From Streptomycetaceae bacterium MP113-05 (lineage in GTDB: Bacteria > Actinomycetota > Actinomycetes > Streptomycetales > Streptomycetaceae): a stretch of 33,455 nucleotides of DNA. Positions 1-7,525 of the stretch are shown here, in pieces (within the stretch, counting starts at the first letter, position 1; each line of letters opens with the position of its first letter). A program made the translations under genes and the position numbers. The notes beneath the pieces were generated by a model. That model saw only the letters and a list, made by a program, of their open reading frames with translations, was not told the DNA's origin and ran no database searches. The DNA is taken from the NCBI GenBank assembly GCA_000497405.1, contig KI547038.1, positions 397,188 to 430,642 of the forward strand, given 5' to 3'.

Positions 1-276
1 CTGCCGGTGATCCGGGCCCGCGGGTACGACGTCTGCGAGGAGGAACTGGACGACGGCGTGTGGGCGGTGGCCGCGCCGATCCGGGTCTCCACCGGGCAGG
101 TGCGGGCGAGCGTGACCCTGACCGTTCCCGGCGGGCACCACGCCCCCGCCGCGGAACGAAACCGTCTGCTGGCCCTGACGCTGGGGGCGGCCGACCGCAT
201 CTCCGCGGAACTCGGGCACTGTCCCGCTTCCGATTCGCTCCTGCCGACCGGAAGGACCGTGCCGTGCAACCACTGA
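1..276 (+). CDS. IclR-family regulator, C-terminal end (5' part outside window)
   Basis: The reading frame is open from base 1 and stops at 274-276. The visible ~91 residues match the end of an IclR effector-binding domain: a 'GYDVCEEELDDGVWAVAAPI' stretch followed by a beta-strand with 'V..S.TLTVP' and a closing helix ending in 'AADRISAELG'. The downstream regulator has the same layout in its own C-terminus (GYNVAHGEWDGRTWALSASV ... AAAMSAELG), so the two genes are probably paralogues. IclR proteins are dimeric DNA-binding regulators that sense small molecules; nothing here shows the ligand. The DNA-binding half lies outside the window. It overlaps the next start by 13 bases, so the two are probably co-transcribed. 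Confidence 0.75.
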   Translation: MPVIRARGYDVCEEELDDGVWAVAAPIRVSTGQVRASVTLTVPGGHHAPAAERNRLLALTLGAADRISAELGHCPASDSLLPTGRTVPCNH

Positions 277-1058
277 CCCGGGCACTCGACGTGGCCTGCG
301 CCCTCGCCCAGGCGTCCAACGGCCTGACGCTCCAGCAGCTCTGCAACCGGCTCCCTGTCCCCGCCGGGAGTATGCACCGTCTGCTCGGCGTACTCCAAGA
401 GGAACGGTTCGTGACCCGGGCGGAAGGCAGCACCCGCTACTTCATCGGCCCGGCGGCCTGGGAGATCGGCAGGAACGTCCGCGCTGCCACCCGCTCCTTG
501 CCGAAACGAGCCCTGGGCTTGCTGCCCGAGCTGGCCGAAACGCTGGGCCTGCCGGTGCACTTCGCCGAGCTCCGCGACGGGCGGGCGGTCTGCGCCTGGT
601 CATCCGGCGACGGCCACGATGTCCCGCCGGCCCCCGCCGTCCAGGCGGGCAGCCCGCTCCCGCTGCACGCGACGGCCTCGGCGCGGGCCCTGATGGTCGA
701 TCTCGAGAGGTACCAGATCCGACAGCTCCTGAGCACCGCCGAGTTCACCCCGTACACCCCCCGCACCCCGCGCGGGGTGCCGGAGGTCCTGGAGCGGGTC
801 GCCTTCACCCGCACCCACGGTTACAACGTCGCCCACGGGGAGTGGGACGGCCGGACGTGGGCCCTGTCCGCCTCGGTGCGCGGCGGCGCGGGGCAGGTGA
901 TCGGCTCGGTGACCGTGGCCACCAGACAGACCCGTCCGGCACTGCGGGTGGCGCGGGACCGGGTCCGCCGGGAGGTACTGCGGACCGCGGCCGCGATGAG
1001 CGCGGAACTGGGCTGGTGCCCGGCGCCCACCGCCGCCTCCTCCCCGGCGGCGGCCTGA
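264..1058 (+). CDS. IclR-family transcriptional regulator
   Basis: A 264-residue protein of normal IclR length. The N-terminal winged helix-turn-helix (about residues 1-60) reads ALDVACALAQ...LTLQQLCNRLPVPAGSMHRLLGVLQEERFV, the usual IclR pattern; the rest is the effector-binding domain. I chose the GTG at 264 because a GGAAGG ribosome site lies 8 bases upstream and the IclR homology begins here; the same frame is open further upstream but without family similarity. The start lies inside the end of the preceding IclR gene, so translation is probably coupled. The ligand and target genes cannot be told from sequence. It sits at the outer edge of the tRNA-Thr integration hotspot and is likely chromosomal. 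Confidence 0.8.
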   Translation: MQPLTRALDVACALAQASNGLTLQQLCNRLPVPAGSMHRLLGVLQEERFVTRAEGSTRYFIGPAAWEIGRNVRAATRSLPKRALGLLPELAETLGLPVHFAELRDGRAVCAWSSGDGHDVPPAPAVQAGSPLPLHATASARALMVDLERYQIRQLLSTAEFTPYTPRTPRGVPEVLERVAFTRTHGYNVAHGEWDGRTWALSASVRGGAGQVIGSVTVATRQTRPALRVARDRVRREVLRTAAAMSAELGWCPAPTAASSPAAA

Positions 1059-1127
1059 CCTCACCGCACTCCGGGTGACGGAACAGGAAAGCACAGGTCA
1101 AAGGACTAATCTGAGGTTCACCATAGA

Positions 1128-1166
1128 GCCACCTGGGGGAGTCGAACCCCCGGCCTACGCATTACG
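1128..1166 (-). repeat. Displaced tRNA-Thr 3'-half, outermost att-like site
   Basis: The 39 bases match the 3' half of the intact tRNA-Thr gene (31003-31041) with four differences. Two of these are a compensatory change of one T-stem pair (A-T to G-C), so the piece derives from a functional tRNA rather than from decay. On the minus strand it runs from the anticodon loop (CGT) through the T-arm to the acceptor 3' strand. It marks the outer boundary of the integrated DNA: tyrosine integrases that enter tRNA 3' ends leave such a copy at the far end of the element. Confidence 0.75.
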
Positions 1167-1201
1167 GAACCTGTCAACGTGATCAAGGCAGGTAGTTCGG
1201 G

Positions 1202-2287
1202 TTAACGCTGTGTCGGGATCTGTGGGCCGGGCGCGTTCGGGGCGGCGGCTTGTTGATCCAGACGGCGTCGGGGAGGCGTGGGGGTTCGGGGGGGCTTGCG
1301 GACGAAGCGTTCGGGCCGCTGCTGGTAGGCGTGGGTGAGGACGTCGGAGCGCATCTCGCGGAGCTGGCCGGCGAGGCCGAAGTGCACGTCGAAGGGGGTG
1401 TGGAGCCCGATGCCGGAGTGTCGGTGGTCGAGGTTGTACCAGTCGAAGAAGCCGGTGCACCAGGCGCGGGCGTCCTCGATGCAGCCGAACCGGTCGGGGA
1501 AGTCGTGCCGGTACTTCAGCGTCTTGTACTGCGCCTCGGAGTAGGGGTTGTCGTTGGAGGTCTTGGGTCTGGAGTGCGACTTGGTCACGCCCAGGCCGGA
1601 CAGCAGTTGAGCCACGTTGTGGGCGAACATCGGTGACCCGCGGTCGGAGTGGATGGTCAACTGCCCTGGCGGTATCTCGTACTTGGCGATGGTGGTGGAC
1701 AGGAACTGCTCGGCCAGGCCCTTGTTCTCCGACGCGGCGACCATCCAGCCGGCGGTGTAACGGCTGTAGATGTCGATGATCGTGTAGAGGCAGAAGTAGC
1801 TGCCGGGCACCGGGCCCTTCAGTTTGGTGATATCCCAGGACCACACACGGTTCGGCTCCTCGGCGATCAACTCCGGCTTCCTGCGCGGCGGGTGGGTGGC
1901 CTGCCGTCGGCGTTCGCGGACCTCGCCGTGCTTGCGCAGCAGCCGGTACATCGTCGATTCGGAGCACAGGTAACGGCCTCGGTCCAGCAGGACCGCGTAG
2001 ATCTCCGCCGGTGCCATGTCGGCGAACTCCGGTGAGTGCAGGACGGCCAGCACTTCACTCTCCTCGGTCTCGGACAGGGCCCGAGGATGCCGTCTGCGTT
2101 GCCGCGCCGGCCTGGCCGGGGCCGGGCTCTGCCGGTGGTGGCGGTAGTAGGTGGCACGGCTCACCCCCAGGGCGGCGCACGCTTTCACCCGCCCGACCAG
2201 CGCGGACAGCCTCTCCAGTGCCGCATGCCGGGCTGCCTCGAAGGCCGGGACGGCCTCCTGGGGCATAGACACCTCGGAGGTGTTCAC
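1202..2287 (-). CDS. IS3-family transposase OrfB (catalytic subunit)
   Basis: A 361-residue protein with an N-terminal HTH_21-type region and an integrase-core (rve) domain from about residue 150. The DDE residues are visible in WSWDITK, HSDRGSP and [10 protein letters not shown]. Its GTG start overlaps the orfA stop in a GTGA, so it is probably translated by coupling or as a frameshift fusion with OrfA. The C-terminus carries a proline- and arginine-rich tail. It looks intact. It is unrelated at the sequence level to the second IS3-family element at 28707-30022. Confidence 0.9.
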   Translation of the reverse strand: MNTSEVSMPQEAVPAFEAARHAALERLSALVGRVKACAALGVSRATYYRHHRQSPAPARPARQRRRHPRALSETEESEVLAVLHSPEFADMAPAEIYAVLLDRGRYLCSESTMYRLLRKHGEVRERRRQATHPPRRKPELIAEEPNRVWSWDITKLKGPVPGSYFCLYTIIDIYSRYTAGWMVAASENKGLAEQFLSTTIAKYEIPPGQLTIHSDRGSPMFAHNVAQLLSGLGVTKSHSRPKTSNDNPYSEAQYKTLKYRHDFPDRFGCIEDARAWCTGFFDWYNLDHRHSGIGLHTPFDVHFGLAGQLREMRSDVLTHAYQQRPERFVRKPPRTPTPPRRRLDQQAAAPNAPGPQIPTQR

Positions 2288-2703
2288 TTCTTCTCGCCGT
2301 CGGTCTCCTCGGCGCTGTCCGTGGCGAACTGGTCGAGCAGCGCGGAGAGTTTTGACTGGACCTCGATCACCGACTGGGCCTTGCCCAGATCCTGGCGGAG
2401 CTTGGCGCTCTCCCTCTCCAGACGGGCGATGTCCTTATCCCGCGGATCAGCCTTCGGCCGCCCCGCCGACGCCGCCAGGGCCTGTTCGGCGCCCTTGTCG
2501 CGCTGCTGCCGCCACACATGCAGCAGCGAGGAGTACAGGCCCTCCCTACGCAGCAGGGCACCCTTGCCCTGCTTGTCGAGCGTGTCGTACTCCGCGAGGA
2601 TCCTCGCCTTGTACTCCGCCGAATACCGGCGCGGCCCGCCGCTGCGGGGTTCCACCTGCGGATCCGGGGTCCCGGGGTCGTTGGTGCTGGCCACCTGGGG
2701 CAC
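2284..2703 (-). CDS. IS3-family transposase OrfA (DNA-binding subunit)
   Basis: A 139-residue protein with an HTH near residues 25-70 ([16 protein letters not shown]) followed by a long charged coiled-coil ([20 protein letters not shown]), the leucine-zipper arrangement of IS3 OrfA proteins. It binds the IS ends and partners OrfB. A GTG start is assigned; an AAGGAG lies very close upstream, so the true start may be slightly different. It overlaps orfB by 4 bases. Confidence 0.85.
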   Translation of the reverse strand: MPQVASTNDPGTPDPQVEPRSGGPRRYSAEYKARILAEYDTLDKQGKGALLRREGLYSSLLHVWRQQRDKGAEQALAASAGRPKADPRDKDIARLERESAKLRQDLGKAQSVIEVQSKLSALLDQFATDSAEETDGEKK

Positions 2704-2741
2704 TACTCCTTCTCCGCCCTCGACTCAATGAATCATCCAGT

Positions 2742-3986
2742 ATGACTGACTCGACCAAGACTGACAGAGAGGGGAAGCGCATCCGGCGGTCCGGACTGAA
2801 CCGCTACGACACGGACATCCGCATCCATCTCAAGCCGCGCATCGGCCACCACCGCTTGGACCGACTGCGGGTGAGTCACCTCAGCGAGATGTTCACGGCC
2901 ATCGCCGACCACAACGCGGAGATCCTGGAGCAGAATGCCCAGCGGCGCGCGGTGCTCGAGGAGCTGGCGACCGTCCCGTGGAAGGGCGCCGCTCCGCGCG
3001 CCCGGCGCAAGTCCATGAAGGTGGCAATCGACGCCATGCCGCCATTCCGCCGTGTCACGGGTCCGGCCACCCGGCAGCGCATCAAGGCGACCTTGCGGGC
3101 GGCGCTCAACGACGCCATCGCCCAGCAGATCATCACATTCAATCCCGCCGCTCACATCGAGCTCGACCCCGTGCGGAAACCGAAGGCACTCGTGTGGACT
3201 GACGAGCGGGTCGCCCGGTGGCGGGAGACTGGCGAGAAGCCCTCGCCCGTCATGGTGTGGACGCCGGAGCAGACCGGCGCCTTCCTCGACTTCGTCGCCG
3301 AGGACCGGCTGTACACCATGTGGCACCTGACCGCGTTCCGCGGCCTGCGACGCGGAGAAGCGTGCGGTCAGCCCTGGTCGGAGACGAACCTTGACCGCGG
3401 CTCCCTCACCGTCACCGGGCAGCTCGTCCAGGACGGCTGGGACGTCGAGACCGCAGAACCGAAGACCGACAGCGGCTTCCGTGTCGTCGCCCTCGACGAC
3501 GACACCGTCGGCGTGCTCAAGCGGCACCGCGACCGGCAGGAGGCCGAGCGGGCGGAGTGGGGCTCAGCCTGGGTGAACACCGGTCTCGTCTTCACTCAGG
3601 AGGACGGCTCCTGGCTGCACCCCGGCAAGGTCACCGACCTCTTCGACCGGCTCGTGACCGCCTCCGGCCTTCCACCGATCCGGCTGCACGACCTCCGGCA
3701 CGGCGCGGCCACCCTCATGCTCGCCGCAGGCGTGGACGTGAAGATCGTCTCTGACACTCTCGGCCACAGCGACACGCGCATCACGCGGGACATCTACCAG
3801 AGCGTCCTCCCCCACGTCGGCAAGAACGCCGCCGAGGCCACCGCCCAGCTGGTCCCCCTCCAGCGGAAGGCGGAGGCGGAGGAAGCCGCGCGCAAGGCGG
3901 AGAAGGCCCGCAAGAAGGCCAAACGCGCCAAGAAGACGCAGGCCGAGGGCAAGAAGAAGGGCAAGCGGAAGAAGTCCAAGAAGTAG
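2742..3986 (+). pseudogene. Tyrosine site-specific integrase, N-terminal part missing
   Basis: The remaining 414 residues hold a core-binding domain (about 15-145; RYDTDIRIHLKPRIG is typical of actinobacterial tRNA integrases) and a full catalytic domain. Visible active-site residues are R203 (AFRGLRRGE), K241 (PKTDSGFR), H316 and R319 (HDLRHG), H342 (LGHSD) and the nucleophile Y352 (DIYQS). A lysine-rich tail ends the protein. Relatives have about 60-70 further residues at the front that bind arm-type sites; here the frame runs straight into the IS3-family element, so the gene is probably cut. An ATG at 2742 could still give a shortened protein. It lies 115 bases from a tRNA-Thr att copy, as expected for the enzyme that made these junctions. 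Confidence 0.85.
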
Positions 3987-3995
3987 GGCCCACGG

Positions 3996-4021
3996 CCCGT
4001 CCGCTCACGCAAGCAACCTCG
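3996..4021 (+). repeat. Possible integrase arm site, next to att copy 2
   Basis: CCGTCCGCTCACGCA followed by AGCAACCTCG lies about 80 bases from the att core. The same motif occurs at a comparable distance from the tRNA at 30883-30919 and on the island side of the core at 4255-4280. Position and repetition suggest arm-type integrase sites, but this is inference. Confidence 0.4.
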
Positions 4022-4064
4022 CGAGGTCCCGGCCGCGTGTCCCGTCATGCCCCGAGCAGCAGAA

Positions 4065-4097
4065 AACCCCAGGTCATGGGCTATATGACCTGGGGTT
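4065..4097. terminator. Hairpin terminator after integrase
   Basis: A perfect 13-bp stem (AACCCCAGGTCAT with ATGACCTGGGGTT) around a 7-base loop, followed by TTCTTCGG. It sits 79 bases after the integrase stop and directly beside the tRNA-Thr 3' copy. A homologous hairpin follows the intact tRNA at 30963-30995, so it was probably carried by the element next to its att site and can end tRNA transcripts coming the other way. Confidence 0.7.
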
Positions 4098-4100
4098 CTT

Positions 4101-4145
4101 CGGAGCCGCCTAGGGGAGTCGAACCCCTGACCTACGCATTACGAG
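4101..4145 (-). repeat. att site: 45-bp exact copy of tRNA-Thr 3' half
   Basis: Identical over 45 bases to 30999-31043, which contains the 3' half of tRNA-Thr(CGT) from the anticodon loop to past the acceptor end. The 5' half of the tRNA is absent, so it is not a gene. It forms the junction between the small integrase-bearing remnant (left) and the large BREX/TrpRS island (right). Confidence 0.85.
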
Positions 4146-4254
4146 AGCCTGCAAGATCGTGACGAGAGGTGCCGGGCGATCACGCCGGATCCTGTCTTTC
4201 CTGGTCAGGGCACCATCGGCCTCGGCGACGTGCCGCCCGATCCAGCGTGTGCCG

Positions 4255-4280
4255 CCCCGTCCGCTCACGCACCGCTCACG
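4255..4280 (+). repeat. Possible integrase arm site, left end of island
   Basis: CCCGTCCGCTCACGCA followed by a second CCGCTCACG, the same double motif as at 30883-30919 near the tRNA. The second CCGCTCACG (4272-4280) is also the 9-bp target duplicated by the ISAs1-like element, with its partner at 7393-7401. Confidence 0.4.
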
Positions 4281-5636
4281 CAGGGCTTGCGCAAGTTCCC
4301 GGGATCGCCCAACTGGCGTGAGGATGCTGCGAGTTGGGGCGGATGACAGAGCGGACACGGGATCCGTGATCATTCAGGTGTCTAAGCCAAGTGATCAAGA
4401 GGGTTCCCGTGTCCGCTGTCTCATCTTCCCCGATCCCTGCCGTGTTGGCCAAGTTGGGTCCGCTCAACCCGGACGACACCTCTGACCTGCGGCTCTTCCT
4501 GGAAAAGGTGCCCGATCCTCGCTCCCGGCGGGGCCGCTGGTACTCGCTGACATCGATCCTGCTGGTCTGCGCGGCCGCCGCGGTCTCGGGTGCCCGGACC
4601 ATCGACGAGCTTGCCGAGTGGGGCGCCCGCGCCGACGCAGGGCTCCTCGCCACGCTCGGCGTGCGCCGTCACCTGCTGCGCTGGCGGCATGCACCGTCCA
4701 GGTCGGCGATCGGAAGAGTCCTCGAGCGCCTCGACACAGGCGCACTCGATGCGGCCGTGGGCGCCTGGCTGGCTCACCGCCACACCGACACGACCACGAC
4801 GGTCTCCGGCGGGCGGCGGGTGATTGCCGTGGACGGCAAGGCACTGCGCGGCTCCGCCCGCCAGGCCCGGCCCCGCCGGCACCTGATCTCCGCCGTCACC
4901 CACAGCTGCCCGGTCACCCTCGCCCAAGCCGAGGTGGGGTCCAAGACCAACGAAACACGGCACTTCCAGCCCCTGCTCGCACCGCTCGACCTGGAAGGAG
5001 ACGTGATCACCTTCGACGCGCTGCACTCCGTCAAGGCCAACGTCACCTGGCTGGCCGAGACCAAGAAGGCGCACTACATCGCGGTGATCAAGCCCAACCA
5101 GCCCACAGCCTGGACCCAACTGGACGCCCTGGACTGGCATGCGGTGGCCATCGCGCACACCGCCTCGAACAACGGGCACGGCCGTCGCGAGTCCCGCTCG
5201 ATCAAGACCCTCGCCATCGCCGACAACCTCGGTGGCATCGCCTTTCCCCACGCGAAGCTCGCTCTCCGCATGCACCGCCGCCGCAAACAGACCGGAAGGA
5301 AGGAGACCCGCGAGACCCTCTACGCGGTCACCAGCCTCGACGCCCACCAGGCGACACCGGCCGAACTCGCCTCCCACCTGCGCGGACACTGGACCGTGGA
5401 AGCCCAGCACCACATCCGCGACCGCACCTTCGCCGAAGACGCCTCCACCGTCCACGCCGGCAACGCACCCCGCGCCATGGCCACCCTCCGCAACCTCGCG
5501 ATCGGAGCCCTCAAAACCCTGGGAGCCACCAACATCGCCAAGACCACCCGAGCCATCCGCGACCAACCGAGGCGAGCCCTCCCCATCCTGGGCATCGCCT
5601 ACAACCCAGACCTCAACGGAACTTGATCAAGCCCTG
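4281..5636 (+). mobile_element. ISAs1-family insertion sequence
   Basis: Ends are 19-bp inverted repeats (CAGGGCTTG..CAAGTTCC, two mismatches at the centre). The left end at 4281 is preceded by CCGCTCACG (4272-4280). The matching CCGCTCACG is at 7393-7401, after a second IS that landed on the last three bases of this one. Removing that second IS restores a 9-bp target duplication, within the size range usual for ISAs1 elements. Confidence 0.85.
4391..5626 (+). CDS. ISAs1-family transposase
   Basis: A 411-residue protein with the N-terminal DDE_Tnp_1-associated region (FLEKVPDPRSRRGRWYSL) and a DDE core: AVDGKALRGS around residue 150, FDALHS around residue 205, and the C-terminal Y...W region with HWTVEAQHHIRDRTFAED. 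These are family signatures of H-repeat/ISAs1 transposases. The start is uncertain: GTG at 4391 keeps the longest frame, and GTG at 4409 would also fit. The stop lies 10 bases before the right inverted repeat. It appears intact and may be active. Confidence 0.9.
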   Translation: MIKRVPVSAVSSSPIPAVLAKLGPLNPDDTSDLRLFLEKVPDPRSRRGRWYSLTSILLVCAAAAVSGARTIDELAEWGARADAGLLATLGVRRHLLRWRHAPSRSAIGRVLERLDTGALDAAVGAWLAHRHTDTTTTVSGGRRVIAVDGKALRGSARQARPRRHLISAVTHSCPVTLAQAEVGSKTNETRHFQPLLAPLDLEGDVITFDALHSVKANVTWLAETKKAHYIAVIKPNQPTAWTQLDALDWHAVAIAHTASNNGHGRRESRSIKTLAIADNLGGIAFPHAKLALRMHRRRKQTGRKETRETLYAVTSLDAHQATPAELASHLRGHWTVEAQHHIRDRTFAEDASTVHAGNAPRAMATLRNLAIGALKTLGATNIAKTTRAIRDQPRRALPILGIAYNPDLNGT

Positions 5637-7389
5637 GGAGCCGTCGATTAATAACTTCGGTGTTTTGAGGGGGTGTTGAGTCGTAGGATCTTTGCGTGAT
5701 GGAGGGGATGGATGTGGCGTTGGCGGAGAAGTTCGACCTGTTGTTGCCGCATCTGGACGAGCGGCGAAGGCGGCTGGTCCTTGGGGCAGACGCGAGGATG
5801 CTGGGGCATGGCGGCATCCGCCGGGTGGCGCGGGCGGCCAAGGTGTCGGAGGAGACGGTCTCGCGCGGGGTGGCGGAACTGTCTGGCGGGTCCGGGCCCT
5901 CGGACCGGGTGAGGCGGGAGGGCGGGGGTCGTAGACGTCTGCGTGAGAAGTATCCGGGCCTGGTGCCGGCTCTGCTGGCGCTGGTCGAGCCGGATCAGCG
6001 GGGTGATCCGGAGTCGCCACTGCTGTGGACGACGAAGTCGACGCGGAAGCTGGCCGCTGAGTTGAGCGCCCAGGGCTTCCGGGTGGGGTCGGACACGGTG
6101 GCGGCCCTACTCAAAGAGGAGGGCTTCTCCTTGCAGGGCACCAGCCGGACGACCGAGGGAGTCCGTCATCCCGACCGGGATGCCCAGTTCCACTACATCA
6201 ACGGTCAGATCCGGGAGTTCACCGGGTCCGGTGACCCCGTGATCAGTGTGGACGCGAAGAAGAAGGAAGTGCTGGGCGACTACGCGGTCATCGGGCGAGA
6301 GTGGCACCGCAGCGGTGAGCCGGTGAGGGTGCGGGCCCATGATTACCCCGAGAAGAACGCGCAGAAGGCCGTCCCGTACGGGGTCTACGACCTGTCCGCG
6401 GACACCGGCTGGGTGTCGGTGGGCTGTGACGGCGACACCTCCGCTTTCGCGGTGGCCACCCTCCGGCGCTGGTGGGACGGCGAAGGCCGGCACCGCTACC
6501 CGCACGCGAGGCGTCTGCTGATCACCGCCGATGCCGGCGGCTCGAACGGCTACCGGGTGAAAGCGTGGAAGAAGGAACTCGCGGACTTCGCCCTCGAGAC
6601 GGGCTTGGCCGTGACGGTCTGCCACTTCCCGCCCGGCACATCGAAGTGGAACAAAATAGAGCACCGGCTCTTCTCGCGCATCAGCACGAACTGGCGCGGA
6701 CGCCCGCTGACCAGCCATGAGGTCGTCGTCAACACCATTGGCGCGGTCACCACAAGCACGGGGCTGACCGTCCACGCCGAGTTCGACCCCGGCCCATACC
6801 CCACCGGCGTCACCGTGCCCGACGACGTCATGGGACGCCTCCCGTTCACCCCCCACGAGTGGCACGGCACCTGGAACTACACACTGCGTCCCGAGCCCCT
6901 CGCCCCACCCGTTCCGCCACCGCCCCGCGATACCTCGTTCGGCCGGTTCCCACCCGGGGACAAGACGCCCGCCTGGCTCCGGCACCCCAGCCTCACCGGC
7001 CTGGAACCCGCGGCCTTCGACGACCTCGTCCTCCGCTACCGCGCCTACCTCGCCGAACACCCCCCGGTCCTGCTTCCCGGCAAACGCCCCGACGGCGGCC
7101 CCGGCGCCGGCGGCCGGCGCCTGTCCGCCGCCGACCAACTTGTCATCCACCTCCTGAAGAACCGCTGGTCCATGACACAGGCCCCTCTCGCCGAGGCGAC
7201 CGGCATGTCCAAGAGCAGGATCGGTGCCACCCTCCGGGAAACCACACCCGTTCTCGCTGCCCTCGGCCACACGTGCCCCACCGGTCCTCTCACCGTGACC
7301 ACGGCCGAACAACTCGCCGCCATCGCCGGACACGACCTCAGACCCGAGTAACGCCCATCAAGATCGACAAGTTATTTATCGGCGGCTCC
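5637..7389 (+). mobile_element. ISAzo13-family insertion sequence, inserted at the end of ISAs1
   Basis: Terminal inverted repeats GGAGCCG.CGAT.AATAACTT match at 19 of 21 positions. A CTG is present on both sides (5634-5636 and 7390-7392), consistent with a 3-bp target duplication taken from the last three bases of the ISAs1-like element. The element is therefore younger than ISAs1. Confidence 0.8.
5696..7351 (+). CDS. ISAzo13-family transposase
   Basis: A 551-residue protein. Its N-terminal part (residues 1-150) includes an HTH region (GGIRRVARAAKVSEETVSRG) and LWTTKSTRKLAAEL, typical of this family. The DDE residues are in ISVDAKKKEV, TADAGGSNGYR and SKWNKIEHRLFS. The C-terminal ~100 residues add a second HTH-like segment (APLAEATGMSKSRIGATL), which is longer than many relatives and may help end recognition. 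GTG at 5696, ATG at 5699 and ATG at 5708 are alternative starts; ribosome-site spacing does not settle it. No breaks are seen. Confidence 0.85.
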   Translation: MMEGMDVALAEKFDLLLPHLDERRRRLVLGADARMLGHGGIRRVARAAKVSEETVSRGVAELSGGSGPSDRVRREGGGRRRLREKYPGLVPALLALVEPDQRGDPESPLLWTTKSTRKLAAELSAQGFRVGSDTVAALLKEEGFSLQGTSRTTEGVRHPDRDAQFHYINGQIREFTGSGDPVISVDAKKKEVLGDYAVIGREWHRSGEPVRVRAHDYPEKNAQKAVPYGVYDLSADTGWVSVGCDGDTSAFAVATLRRWWDGEGRHRYPHARRLLITADAGGSNGYRVKAWKKELADFALETGLAVTVCHFPPGTSKWNKIEHRLFSRISTNWRGRPLTSHEVVVNTIGAVTTSTGLTVHAEFDPGPYPTGVTVPDDVMGRLPFTPHEWHGTWNYTLRPEPLAPPVPPPPRDTSFGRFPPGDKTPAWLRHPSLTGLEPAAFDDLVLRYRAYLAEHPPVLLPGKRPDGGPGAGGRRLSAADQLVIHLLKNRWSMTQAPLAEATGMSKSRIGATLRETTPVLAALGHTCPTGPLTVTTAEQLAAIAGHDLRPE

Positions 7390-7525
7390 CTGCCGCTCAC
7401 GCCGCCCGCCATGCTTGGACAAGGGGCACCGGACCGCTTGGGTCAGAATCCACTGCCCTACCTCCGCACTGGGGGTACGACTTGCTCGCAAGGCTACAGC
7501 TGCTGACCAGGCAGCTACACGTCGA

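Larger units (their letters stand above)
1185..2741 (-). mobile_element. IS3-family insertion sequence (copy A; ends approximate)
   Basis: It carries the paired orfA/orfB genes typical of IS3 elements. I could not find convincing terminal inverted repeats or a target duplication. The left limit is placed just after the tRNA-like repeat and the right limit just before the integrase reading frame resumes. The missing duplication, the missing integrase N-terminus and the lack of any cargo to its left suggest that this insertion was followed by a deletion. Confidence 0.6.

Noticed and set aside
60-263. Extended N-terminus of the second IclR gene
   Set aside because: Arg/Pro-rich shadow of the upstream IclR frame; homology and ribosome site begin at 264.
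2151-2741. Long N-terminal extension of the integrase frame
   Set aside because: It reads antisense through the IS3-family orfA/orfB and has no integrase similarity.
4421-5566. 381-residue minus-strand frame
   Set aside because: Antisense shadow of the ISAs1 transposase, low-complexity Gly/Val-rich.
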